A stretch of DNA of 64,000 bases, taken from the NCBI GenBank assembly GCA_963669155.1, contig OZ022581.1:24744003-24808002 (forward strand), read 5' to 3'. This document shows positions 49,455-60,362 of this stretch, one piece after another (the stretch's first letter is position 1; every line of letters starts with the position of its first letter). The notes below the pieces were generated by a model. That model was not told the origin of the DNA. It saw only the letters and a list, made by a program, of their open reading frames with translations, and made no database searches. A program made the position numbers and the translations under genes. Source of the DNA: Arbacia lixula (Eukaryota; Echinodermata; Echinoidea; Arbacioida; Arbaciidae).

Positions 49455-49600
49455 GCTATATTATAAAGCACCAACACGAGGAAGATGACGTCAAATGTAA
49501 GAGCTCTGATTGGTCAATGATGATGTAGTCACCTCGACGATAACGTCAATCGTTTGTGATTGGCTGCATATCAATTACGCAAGGGCCAATCATATCCGTA
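49455..49600 (-). promoter_or_regulatory. NFAT core promoter: TATA-like, CRE and CCAAT boxes
   Basis: Reading toward the gene: three CCAAT boxes (ATTGG at 49509 and 49559, read as CCAAT on the minus strand, and CCAAT at 49586 in the opposite orientation), a perfect CRE TGACGTCA at 49486-49493 and TTTATAATATA at 49457-49467. A start site near 49430-49440 would follow at the usual distance, within GTCAGTCG, giving a 5' UTR of about 120 bases. Order and spacing support a real TATA promoter; activity is inferred. Confidence 0.65.
49486..49493. promoter_or_regulatory. CRE (TGACGTCA) in the NFAT promoter
   Basis: Perfect eight-base palindrome 20 bases above the TATA-like box. It suggests CREB/ATF or bZIP control. 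Confidence 0.6.
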
Positions 49601-51500
49601 CTTCAAGAGGCATCTTGGGGGGCTCGTCTTTACGTCACGGCTTGCTGGCAATGTGCGATACCCTGGTATGTGAATTGCATTGCATGGATGCAGCCCAGGC
49701 ACATGCACATGTTACGAGGGAGGCGCGGCGAGAGCTAGAGGCGAGGCGTGGCAACCAAAGCCCAACAGTAACTGTTCTCTCCTTGAAGAACCGATATCCT
49801 TCCGCGAATCGTTGATCCCGCGCGCGCGCTCGTATAGTTTCGCACGTTAGCATTTTGTTTCGTATTTTCTATTATTTCAACTATGAAGTTGATGTCAACA
49901 TCTAATCAAATATGAACTCAAATCAAATTATGTAAAACATTGCATGAACCTCAAGTAATGAACATGAAGGTCCAGTTTGTGTAACATATGAAACATGACA
50001 GTGACGTAAATACAAATGAAAACATATTATTTTGTAGTTTGTTTATCAAGCTAAGTTTTCATCTTTTTCTTTTAAAAGTGATGCTGGAACTATCCATGTG
50101 TTTATTCTACACAATCATCTCTTAATTCATGAAATTGACAAGAAAAAGGCTTTCCCTGATAATGACACGGTGGATCTCATCGACGTGGTTTTCAAAATAT
50201 CTTTCTTAGTTCACCAGTCTTCAGACTATTATCTGGGGAAAACGTCAATAATGAATTTTCAGATAAAATTGAATGGTTTATATTATTTTACACAATCACC
50301 CCTTATTCACCAAGCTGGCAAGAAAAAGAAATCACCGATGGTGATAATGACACATTGATCTCATCGACTGAGTGATGAATATCTTTCTTAGTTCAAGGAT
50401 CTGCAAAGACTTATTTTTGGGACCCGTCAGTAATTTCCAGATAAAATGTTATGGTTTATACAAACGCACTTAAAGTCACTTTTGAGTTTCCATATGCTGA
50501 GGGAGTATCTCCTTTTTTGGAAGAGTCTTCGAGAAGGAAAAGAGTAGACCACCCTGCTTGGATTATACGTGACAACACGTAACCTGCATAAGTGTACATA
50601 CTGGACCTTAACTGTTGTTATTTCTCACCACCCGTTTCTTGTCCTAATTCTTCTTTTGTTGATATATAGCTTTTTTTTCTCCTCCTTCCTCTTATTCCTT
50701 AGTAGCGAGCATTGTGCTTCAGTTCTCTGCCCCGTTTTTCTCAACTATGATGCGTAGATTCTGTTTGTTTGTGTTTTTGTTATAAGTACTTAGTTTAGTA
50801 AACGAATTCATTTTCCGTGCAGTAACTTGCTTTGAGATAAACTAGAGGAAATATCATATCAAATATAGGCTTAAATAGCTATATTCAAATGATATGTCAA
50901 ATACTCAAATTACATCTTACAGTCCCTCGAAATATGAAGACTAAGGGCATAATATTGCCATATCTATTTTCATTATCATTATGCTATGATATAGGCTTGT
51001 CACTATACTATATATTCTATCTATGATCATCATCACCAATGAAACTAGTATCTTTGGATTCATCACTGTCATTTTTATACTGTCATATCAAATGTACATG
51101 TATGATCGTGTGTTTACCTATGGAGGAAATAAGCTTATATCTTCTGTCCATATGTCCATCATGATTATGGATACCAAAAGTCCAATGTTACGTCCCATCT
51201 AGTTAAAATCAGGGCCAGCTAATAATATTTATTCCTCCTCCATTTCTTCCACCCGTCTCCGTTCTACTAATTCTTCTCCTTGGTTTTCCTGCCTGCACGT
51301 TGTCTCCTTGACATTGGACATACGGAGATCAGAGAACATAATCATACCATCCAAAGAATAATGTTCCTCCGCGCGTACTACTAGTATGTGTCCCACTCCG
51401 TGAGCTCAATGTATGTGCGGATATGTGTGTGAAATTGTGAACATTATGTGCGTGCACGCAGCTAACATTCACATTTACTCATGAATACGTGTAGTATACA
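49601..51500. other. intergenic DNA upstream of NFAT
   Basis: No recognised gene. 50085-50445 contains two diverged copies of a ~190-base segment (CACAATCA..CCTTATTCA, ACATTGATCTCATCGA, ATATCTTTCTTAGTTCA), which is a partial tandem duplication. Confidence 0.45.
50085..50460. repeat. two-copy diverged tandem duplication (~190 bp)
   Basis: Shared ordered phrases: CACAATCA, GACAAGAAAAAG/GGCAAGAAAAAG, GATCTCATCGA, ATATCTTTCTTAGTTCA and TTCCAGATAAAAT/TTTCAGATAAAAT in both halves. Confidence 0.6.
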
Positions 51501-51501
51501 A

Positions 51502-51659
51502 ATGATGCACAGGTTTGAGTGGGTCAGTAGGAATTGTGTACACAAGGTAGCTCTGAATTGCCTGAACCCACGAGGCGAAGCCGAGTGGGTTTCGGGCAAA
51601 ATTCAGAGCTACCGCGTGTACACAATCCTACTGACCCACAAAATAAACCTGTGCATCAT
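51502..51659. repeat. foldback palindrome, ~70-75-bp arms
   Basis: The arms 51502-51571 and 51585-51659 are reverse complements with a few mismatches and small indels (ATGATGCACAGG at the outside, GAACCCAC/GTGGGTTTC at the inside). The 13-base loop is GC-rich. It lies just outside the TIR element starting at 51663. Confidence 0.85.
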
Positions 51660-51662
51660 CTG

Positions 51663-52565
51663 TTTTATAGAATGGGCCCCAAAATCCTATAAAAAAGGGA
51701 AAAATCTCTGTCAACCTCATTTACCGGATGCATGGAAAAATCATGCGTCCGGTAATTACCGGATGCATGGTTATGACAAAATCATGCATCCGGTAATTAC
51801 CGGATGCATGATTATTGACCAATCAGATTGCAGAGATCCATCTTCATCATCAATGATCATCAATGATTGGAATCATCAAAATCTGCCAAGACTAAAAATT
51901 ATTGACTTTTCACATAGAGAAGTGTCCAAATAACACAGCTAAAATATGAGATGATTTTCTCCTTAGACCATGTCAGGTGGAGAAATAGAGTCTGCATGTA
52001 TAGAATTACCAAGTTCATCACGCTTTTATTTGATAACAATCACTTATACGACGTAGTCATATCAGGAAAGACAGATTTACTGCAATTTACTGCGAATGTC
52101 CTGAGCGGCATTGAGTGCCCAAATCACGTATTCGTAATGCACAATGCATGGGCAACTCACCGCAGCAGCGTCTCACACAGTGCTGCGACAGCGTAGAATT
52201 CAGTCATGAGTTTGTCCACTTCTCCGTTCGAAACATTTTCAAAATTTACGTGTTTCACTTCTGCAAAACACTTAAATGAAGACAATGAGTATTCGATGCT
52301 TTGAGGTGAATTTGTACTTACTGACAGCGTCTGAATCGTCCAATGTTTGTTTCAATTCTTCATCTAACTTTATCGGAGTTTCTCGAGTTTCGTGGGTGCC
52401 GCCATTAGCGTAAGCAACATTGGTATCGATCATATTAATTCTCGGTATCGCGATATCGTATTGATATCGTGTTGATATTGCGTGCTGCCAGAAAAAAAAA
52501 TTACACGGTAATTACGGGTAATTAACCAATCAGATTGCAGAGATTCTGACACCCATTCTATAATA
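51663..52565. mobile_element. 0.9-kb element with TTATAGAATGGG-type TIRs
   Basis: TTTTATAGAATGGG at 51663-51676 and its complement at 52552-52565 match at 13 of 14 bases. Inside the left end are TTACCGGATGCATG / CATGCATCCGGTAA hairpins. ACCAATCAGATTGCAGAGAT occurs twice in direct orientation (51818 and 52524). The interior carries two coding exons on the minus strand. Boundaries and class are inferred; no transposase was found. Confidence 0.5.
52161..52433 (-). CDS. two-exon coding fragment of unknown function
   Basis: An ATG at 52433 opens a hydrophilic frame (MIDTNVAYANGG..LDEELKQTLDDSDAV) to a GTCAGTAAGT donor at 52321. The exon from 52260, after TTTTGCAG, joins in frame (VKHVNFENVSNGEVDKLMTEFYAVAALCETLLR) and ends at 52161 with a strong GTGAGT donor. 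No third exon is evident before an AATAAA (minus) near 52030. I do not recognise the family. The good splice sites and protein-like composition argue for a real or recently real gene start, perhaps captured by the surrounding TIR element. Confidence 0.4.
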
Positions 52566-52865
52566 GCTATTAAACTGGGCGTTGTCTGGCGCCGGATCTG
52601 TAACTGCTATGCTAACTGTCCACACACTCTCATTACATTTTCATCTCAATAACTTACATCGTTTTAGTATTAAATCAGAATATCGTCGGTGGGCTGTTAA
52701 AACCTCGTATCTCAAAAAAACAAAATGTTCAGGAGAGCGAAAAAACATTCTTATTTCTACAAATTATGTGCATAGGAGTTGCTATGTTAACTAAAGACTA
52801 TGTTTGATTATCAATTCAATATGAAATGGTTGAAATGCAAGAAAGATAATTTAAATGGCGGGAAT

Positions 52866-52976
52866 TTGAGTTACGAGGTTTTCACACTAAGTCCTAAATT
52901 GAGATACGAGGTTTTCTCGTTTCAAATTGAGTTACGAGGTTTTCCTACTTGATCTAAAATGAGATACGTGGTTTTC
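52866..52976. repeat. subterminal iterons TTGAGWTACGAGGTTTTC
   Basis: Four direct copies spaced about 28-33 bases apart. They use the same core as the TIR inner end but in opposite orientation to the left TIR. They look like transposase-binding iterons. Confidence 0.75.
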
Positions 52977-53034
52977 GCACTGTGTCGTACACAGTATCCC
53001 ATGCTAATAAAGTGCAATATGTGCACTTGCGCGC

Positions 53035-53830
53035 ACATACATTCTCAAACACACACACATACACACATACACACATACCCATATACATACACGCACGTAC
53101 ACACACACACACACACACACAAACAGACATACACATACACACGCAGGCCAAAAGACGTAACAAATACATACATATCCATGCATGTGACACACGTACATAA
53201 ACACTATAAATGAACGTTAATCTTATAATCTATGCGCGCGCACACACACATGCGCGCACACGTACACACATACACGTCCATACGCCGGCCAAAAGACGCA
53301 AAAATACATACATAGCCATGCATGTGACACACATCAACGTACGCAAACACTATGTCTATACATTAACGGTCATGTTATGATCTATGCACACGCACACACA
53401 CATGGGCGCGCATGTATATTTACACACATACCAATGCACATAGTATACGCACACATACACACATACACACATACACACATCACATACATACAAAAACCGG
53501 ACCACACACAAACACGTGCACACGCCAGGCCAAAAAGACGCAAAAAGTACATGTACATACAAACCTAGCAAAACACATTAACGTTCATGTGATCTACGCG
53601 CGCACACAGACACACACGTGCATGCTCACATATATTCACACACATACCCATTCATTTATATACGCACACACACACACACACACGCACACACATACACACA
53701 AACAAACAAACATACATGGGTACACGCCGGCACAAAAGACGCAAATAATACATACGAACTCTAGCATGTGACACACGTTGACGCACAAAAACACTACCTC
53801 ACATTAACACCCATACTTCAGTCAAACACA
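53035..53830. repeat. CA-rich tandem array, about four long units
   Basis: Each unit joins a CA/CACG microsatellite to a phrase (G)GCCAAAAGACGCAAAAATACATAC, then CATGCATGTGACACACG and CATTAACG. The phrase begins near 53146, 53286, 53526 and 53727, so unit length varies as the CA part expands. The Thr/His-rich open frames here are artefacts. Confidence 0.8.
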
Positions 53831-53976
53831 TTGAAACATGCATCAGAATTGCGTTTTGAAACGTGCTTACAAACGCATAATAATCAATTTAAATTATGCA
53901 GAAAAAGTATGTACAATATATACAATAAAACATCGCAAAACGATGTCCCTCCAAATTCAGTATTCATTATGTCTGT

Positions 53977-53996
53977 GGGGGGGGGGGGGGGGGGGG
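53977..53996. repeat. poly(G) run
   Basis: About 20 G inside the 2.5-kb TIR element. Confidence 0.8.
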
Positions 53997-54189
53997 TTCG
54001 TTCTCGCGGCGTAGGACATACGGGAATATGCTGCTCTAATAGAACTATTTTGAGAAAAATCCCTAAACAAAGAGCATGAACCTCAAATTAATTGGACATA
54101 TCCCCCACTTTTTTATTTTTTTTCTTTAAATACTAAATATTTGCGCCCATTTTGTCGCTCAAGCAAACGTAACATCGTTTTCTTGACTA

Positions 54190-54235
54190 CCCCCCCCCCC
54201 CAAAAAAAAAAAAAAAAAATAAAAAAAAAATAATA
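54190..54235. repeat. poly(C)-poly(A) junction tract
   Basis: Twelve C followed directly by about 17 A and further A-rich sequence. Confidence 0.8.
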
Positions 54236-54325
54236 AAATAATTGGTACCCTTTTCTGCCAAAATGATAGGAACGGGTTTGGTGGCTTCAGCGGCACACCC
54301 CCGTGGGGAACAACTGTGAGTAGCT

Positions 54326-54342
54326 CCCCCCCCCCCCCCCCC
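54326..54342. repeat. poly(C) run
   Basis: About 17 C then GGG. Confidence 0.8.
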
Positions 54343-55506
54343 GGGTCAAAATAATCCGAGAGATATTGCATGCTTTAACAAGTTGTACGTCGAACACTTC
54401 ATATTTTGACTTGTTTGCCCTCTAGATCTACTCCACATACACGTACACATTGTATTTATGATGACTATATAGGCTAAATTTTGAAAGTGAAAAATTTCAC
54501 AAGCATTTTGCCTTTTTTAACACAGGACAAAATAGACATCGACTATCTAAGGTTATGCACTACGTACAGCTAGCCTCATCTACTGACTCGGCCTGGCCTA
54601 TGCGCGTAGCTTTGGCCACAGGCCACGGCTTGTAAATCAAGTTATATAGCGCCGAGCCTCTTCAGTGTATCGAAGAGAGTTGGGCAAAATGTTTGTATCT
54701 TCGTGTTGATTAATTATCAAAATGTCGTTAGAGATATAACTCACAAATAACTGAGCATCTCATTTTAATTAGCCGTATTAAACGTTAATGCAGGACGAAA
54801 TCTAATAGATCTAATTGATCCCGGCCATGAATACATTAAGCGTAGGTTTAGGTAAGAGATCGATGTTCGCAACTAGCCGTGCGGGCGCGCGCGCGCTACA
54901 AATTTTTGTTGCGCGCACGCTTGCGCGCTGCAGCTAGGTGCGCAACAGCTCTTAGCTGCGCGCATAATTGCGCTATGTATCTTGACTTACGAGGTTTTAT
55001 CATACCACTATTTGAAGAGGCAAGAGATACGAGGTTTTCAAATGGATGAATTTTGACATTTTCTTTTCAGATTTTCAACTCCAGAGTTTATTACAAGATG
55101 TATTACATCTTAAACTTGACATTTATCCAAAAAAGTGAATTTCATAAAAATTTGAGATACGAGGTTTTATCAGCCCACCGACGATATATCACATACATTT
55201 ATAAACCAATTGTAATCATTTGATACGAATACAGTGAATGAGTGAATGTAAGAGCAGTCTGTATAGTCCTAATGTATATCTATTGACTGTGTAATGTTGC
55301 TTTGTTGACTACAGTCAATATGATATGGATATGTATGCATTAATTTCAACCTACGCTTGGATTGTTCGTACTAGATACTAGATAATCCTGGTGGAAGGCA
55401 AATTTCCACTTGATTGTCGTGGACAGCACAATCACACAATAATTAATAATTGTTCATGTATAACATAGCAAGAACAATAATCAAACAGGAATCATTGTAA
55501 CTATTA

Positions 55507-55519
55507 CCCCCCCCCCCCC

Positions 55520-55559
<40 letters not shown>

Positions 55560-55585
55560 AATCAATCAATCAATCAATCAACCAA
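55507..55585. repeat. poly(C)-poly(A)-(AATC)n compound tract
   Basis: Fourteen C, about 38 A, then five AATC units. Confidence 0.9.
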
Positions 55586-56024
55586 ACAAACAGACCTGAT
55601 GTAAAACCTAAAAAATCAGTCTCGGGGTGGTTTGGATTGTAACATTATATTTATTCATTCTTTTATTCATCTTCGGTTTTTTTTTTGCATTATTGTATCC
55701 CTTTTTAGACACATTTGGCCCATCATTATGTTTAGTTGGTGAAATTTTAAGACGAACAGCGACGAAAATGCAATTCAATATAAGCCTACCACTGTCCTGT
55801 GATGCCCTAACTGTTCTGAGTTCGTTGGTATCCCGTCCTTCAAGAGCAAGGTGCTCAGGCATCTTATTTCAATTGAACCCTTCACTCTATTTAGACACAA
55901 ATTGACTAAGCTGCTGTGAACCATGGATTAGGCCATGAGGATTCTTTTATAGTGCCCTTGTGCCACAGAAATAGAAGACGTCTTCCATTTAGACTGTGCC
56001 TTGTGCCTATACTAGTTTTGGTCT

Positions 56025-56085
56025 TCTGGTCTATCCCCGTGGGCTATTATTCACTTTAGTATTATAAAAAAGAAGGAATAACAAA
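56025..56085. repeat. dispersed repeat, copy B (GGGCTATTATTCACTT)
   Basis: Same ordered phrases as 30175-30245, 26 kb away. Confidence 0.6.
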
Positions 56086-57753
56086 GGTTCAGATTAATGC
56101 CTGATAAACGCGTGATTAACACCTGGAAGCCGGTGAATCTCCGCGTAGGATGCCGAGAATATAATTAATTGACTGATCATATTACAAATGGAGATGTCCT
56201 AGAAATAGCAAAATCATCCTGAAAATTACTTCAAACAATAAATTGCAACAAGACAGATAAGTTTCTTGGGCCACACAAGTGCTCTTGAAAAAAGTCGCCC
56301 TCACTGCCACTGGTGCTGTTCCGGAACGCATGTCAAGAGGACGACAGAGAGTGACTTTCCTGAAGAGAGTGACTTTCCTGTCTTGGCTCAGAGATGCCAC
56401 TCCCTGGCACAAGGCCCCTGGATCTCCAACGCCAATGCAGAAAAAAAGAGGAATTCATTCTGACACGCAACGTCAGATTCTGACAAGCTACTGTGATTTG
56501 ATTGAAGACTACGACATATCTACACATATTTCGCTATTTGCCTCTCTTTTTCAAACACAAATTTTGACTTTTCCACATTAAAGGCACAAATCTTCCGTTA
56601 TCTATAGAGCCTATAATGAGATTCATAGACCTATTATTTCGTTTTCTATAGTGACTATAATCTGATTATCATTAAGCTGACAAAAAAATGTCCTCGATAG
56701 CATGCAACAATGATTGGGGTCGCGATGTTAAAAACCATGTTGTCTATTCAGCATGTTCGACCGTATTTTAGATGACCTTATAATATCCACATGAAATACA
56801 AACCAATACTGAGAACAATTACTGTGAAAGGTAAACTCCGATTATAGTAAATGTTGTACTCTTATACTTAGTGAAAGCAGAATGAGGCTGAGAAAAAGAA
56901 CAAACGGGTTTGTAAAAAAACTGTCAACTTTTTGTATAAATTTGTAACATTTCTGTTCCTTTTTTGTGTGTTTTGTTAAGGAATCACAACATTCACGATA
57001 TACACAACATAGCAGTCGAGAATGACTATTTTCACTGATCACGATGCGCGATGGTAGGAAGATCATGAGCTGAGGCTGTGGATGCCACAGGCTTATTTTC
57101 CTGGTATCATTTACACATTTTACTACTTAAAAATGTCTCCGTTCTCCTCCATCATGGCAGTTTCCTTCTGTTTTGCCCAACTTTCAGTGATGGTCACATT
57201 TTCTTACATTTACCCATTCAACCTTCAGAGAATAAATATTTACATTTTGTAGGCCTATTACGTGATACATATTTTTGTGTATTCATACACATCAATTTCC
57301 TATCAGATGTGTATATAAAGTTCCGTTTTACTTACGTTCCGTTACACGGGAACTTCTTCTACGTTAATGCCTGCATGTAAATCTATTATTATTACATGTC
57401 ACACATCTGGCGGAAAGGAAGTAAGTTTCTGGAGTACCCTATATATAGACCTAGATGTATAAGCCAATATAGGCCTATGCACAAAATCAATAGTAATGTT
57501 TTTGGGGAAATGGAAGATCGGAAGCCTTTTAAACCTGCATTAACATGAAAATGCAATATCAATGGTGGAACAGTAACAATGTAGATTGGATTTACATGTG
57601 GGGGGTCTAACTTAAACGAGAAAAAAACTCTTTCATTTCGTTAAAAATATTGCATAGGATCATATTGGAATGGATCATGAAGAATCTTCATGTAACACAA
57701 CCACATATTTCTCCTTTTTAAAAACATTTTATACATCTGATCTATGTTTGTGT

Positions 57754-58280
57754 TGCTTATTCCAACCTACAAAAATATAACCTTCATTCCTTCTTTACGT
57801 AATCAAATATGCACAACCCCCCCCCCCCACCCCACCACTCGTCTCTTATCTCTTGGTATTTCATTATATGTACTTCAGTTTCCACATTTTCCAGATTACT
57901 TTCCAGTTTTTTGAAATAATGATTTTGCTTATTCCAACGAAGTAAAGTATAAACTGCATTAATTATTTTCCCCATGATTATGTTATGAAATGCAATCCAT
58001 CATCAACCTTTCCCTCCCCCTCTTTCGATATTTCATTACTTTTCAGTTCCCATACAATTTTTGTCCGATTACTTCCGAGTTAGGTTACATCATGTTTGTG
58101 CTTATTCCAACCAGAAACAAGGGAAAATACATTCCTTGCTTACATAACCATGACATTTTTATGAAATGAAAAACAAAAAACTCCCCTCCACCTCTCCCTC
58201 CCTCTAAACGTATCTCATTACTTTTAAACTTCCCAGGTAATTTTTCCATTCCTTTTCCAGTTACGGTAGTTGAACACAAT
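57754..58280. repeat. 173-bp tandem repeat, three diverged copies
   Basis: GCTTATTCCAAC begins at 57754, 57927 and 58100, exactly 173 apart. Each is followed by the same order: ACATTCCTT-like block, C-rich stretch, TATTTCATTA, TTCCCAT/CC, TTTTCCAGTTA. Copies are heavily diverged but the period is strictly kept. Confidence 0.75.
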
Positions 58281-58677
58281 CATGCTTTTACCTCAAATAT
58301 CAATAGATCCTAAATAACTCAAGGCCATTCCTCACACCAATATCATTTCCTTTTACATAGGATGGTGGAAACTTCGCCAAATCACACTTCATGCACGACG
58401 GCGCGCGTGATCACACCGCACCACCTTGATTGTTAAGTTAGATCGTCAGGGACGATAGAAACAAACAGTCGATCATGACAATCATTTTCTGCTGTATTAC
58501 AATAATATAGTTGTATCAGCATGCCCAGAGAGGTACGAATGTTAAATCGCAAACCTATCCAATTCTCCCTATCTCCCGTTTCCACTGTCCTCTCATGCAG
58601 TAGAAATATACGAGAAGTATGATTCCATAAATATTGCTCCCTCTCATAAGTATTTCATGAAGGAATAAAGCTTTTTC

Positions 58678-58682
<5 letters not shown>
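58281..58682. other. gene-free intergenic DNA
   Basis: No recognised feature. Confidence 0.5.

Positions 58683-58728
<46 letters not shown>
58683..58728. repeat. (TG)n microsatellite
   Basis: About 23 perfect TG units. Confidence 0.95.
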
Positions 58729-58729
<1 letters not shown>

Positions 58730-59475
58730 CTTGTAAGCAGCTTCAATCGGGGATGTTCGTATGTTTACACACCTTCCAACCGGGGATAAGTAGGAGACCG
58801 GGCATATCCCCGTTTTCCGAAAGTGCTTATACGAACATAAAATGAAGTCAGCGATCATTTTTGGCCTATTCCCGATGCTTTACATGCAATTCCAGAATCC
58901 TCCCCGATTTCATGTTCACGAAAGATAAATCGTGTGTAAGATGTGTGTATCCTACCACGCAGTTTGTGTAATGTACTTTCTAGCAAGCGAATCCATATGC
59001 CCGATTGCCCGACGTTCATCCTGTGTCGACAGACCATGTGCGCGCCTCGAGTATACTGTATCCAGCTAGCCGACCGTTAGATCTTGAGTAGAGGTTGGTG
59101 AACACACGTATGTTAAGGTCCTAAACCGTACTCGGTCTTAAAGTGTAACTCGCCGGGTAAGTTCGTAAAAAAAAGTTTGATGAAATGCGTACACATCCAG
59201 ACCGTGCAGCGCGCGCTCTGCGGTCTTCGCTTTCCACACACACGCTTACACCAATGTACACGAAACCATATCACTTTTGCCGTTACTTTATCACGATATT
59301 TCATCGTTTTTTCTAATTATCATCAGTTACTTTATTAGTTGTTTGTTAGTTGTTTTCAAAATGAATTAGTTGTTTTGGCTCCTAATTAGTGCAAGCCTGC
59401 ATGCAAGCCTGCATGCTCACCCAAATGGGCCCAAGAAAGATGCGGCCGAAAGACAAGGTGATGATGATCTGTAGT
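58729..59475. other. gene-free intergenic DNA
   Basis: Mixed composition with CpG-containing stretches (59040-59240) and no recognisable gene. Confidence 0.45.
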
Positions 59476-60074
59476 GTAACTACAGCGTAACCTACCTCTA
59501 ATGTGTAACCTGGGCCTGGCTCTACAGTGTAACCTGGCTCTACAGTGTAACCTGGCTCTAAAGTGTAACTTGGCTCTAAAGTGTAACCTGTCTATTGTGG
59601 CATTATAGTGGAAACTGGCTCTAAAGTGTAACCTGGCTCTAAAGTGTAACTTGGCTCTAAAGTGTAACCTGTCTATTGTGGCATTATAGTGGAAACTGGC
59701 TCTAAAGTGTAACCTGTCTATTGTTGCATTATAGTGGAAACTGGCTCTAAAGTGTATCCTGGCTCTGAAGTGTAACCTGGCTCTAAAGTGTTGTCTCTTT
59801 AGTGTAACCATGACCTATTTCTGGCATTATAGTGTAAACTAGCTTCATAGTGTAACCTGTCTCTATAGTGTAACCTGTCTGTATAGTGTAACTTGTCTCT
59901 ATAGTGTAACCTACCTCTAATGTGTAACCTGGCTCTACAGTGTAACCTGGCTCTAAAGTGTAACCTGTCTATTGTGGCATTATAGTGGAAACTGGCTCTA
60001 AAGTGTAACCTGGCTCTAAAGTGTAACCTGTCTATTGTTGCATTATAGTGGAAGCTGGCTCTAAAGTGTAACCT
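59476..60074. repeat. 18-bp minisatellite with higher-order structure
   Basis: The basic unit is GGCTCTAAAGTGTAACCT (18 bp). A longer unit inserts TGTCTATTGTGGCATTATAG (or TTGCAT) plus TGGAAACT between runs of the basic unit, and recurs about five times. Because 18 is a multiple of three, the minus strand stays open and reads as a His/Phe/Arg-rich repeat; this is a consequence of the period and not evidence of a gene. Confidence 0.92.
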
Positions 60075-60094
60075 GGGGGGGGGGGGGGGGGGGG
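60075..60094. repeat. poly(G) run
   Basis: About 20 G at the downstream edge of the minisatellite. Confidence 0.85.
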
Positions 60095-60099
60095 CGGGG

Positions 60100-60362
60100 G
60101 TGTATTCCGAAAACGAACTTAGGAAAGATTTTATTGTATCTCAGGGACTTAGGAAAAATTTTATCTTTTGGTATTCCGAAAAGCCAACTTACAATAAAAG
60201 ATAAAATTTTTATTCAAATGAGCTAGAGATAAAATTTTTATGTAAATGAGCCTCCGAGATAAAAATTTTTATGCAAATGAGCTGAATCGGTATTCTGAAA
60301 CGCACTTAGGAAAAAAAGTTTGAATAAAAGATAAAACTGCTCCCAAGCAATTTTATCTCCAG
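60100..60362. repeat. MITE-like repeat with TATTCCGAAA and AAATGAGC motifs
   Basis: TATTC[C/T]GAAA occurs at 60104, 60172 and 60291 and ACTTAGGAAA three times. GAGATAAAATTTTTAT.CAAATGAGC is present in three tandem versions (60195-60285). Self-complementary AAAGATAAAATTTT blocks can pair. Non-coding; probably an AT-rich MITE. Confidence 0.55.

Larger units (their letters stand above)
52681..55186. mobile_element. 2.5-kb non-autonomous DNA transposon with 35-bp TIRs
   Basis: 52681-52715 and 55152-55186 are reverse complements at 34 of 35 bases, beginning TATCGTCGGTGGGCTG and ending CTCGTATCTCAA. If the outer TA is counted as target site, a TA duplication flanks TCGTCGG. Subterminal GAG[A/T]TACGAGGTTTT copies lie at 52866, 52899, 52927, 52960, 54986 and 55024. 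The interior is mostly a CA-rich tandem array and homopolymers, with no transposase. Confidence 0.7.
55187..57753. other. gene-free intergenic DNA
   Basis: Holds a poly(C)-poly(A) tract with an (AATC)n tail (55507-55585), a second copy of a dispersed repeat (56025-56085) and a 100-codon open frame at 56279-56581 without recognisable domain. The rest is AT-rich. Confidence 0.5.

Noticed and set aside
52954-53771. His/Thr- and Cys/Val-rich frames on both strands
   Set aside because: They read through the CA-rich tandem array.
56279-56581. 100-codon plus-strand frame
   Set aside because: No domain; an internal duplicated GTGACTTTCCTGAAGAGA phrase and overlapping frames on both strands suggest chance.
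59386-59811. 141-codon His/Phe/Arg repeat protein on the minus strand
   Set aside because: The frame is open only because the minisatellite period (18) is a multiple of three; there is no promoter or splice signal.
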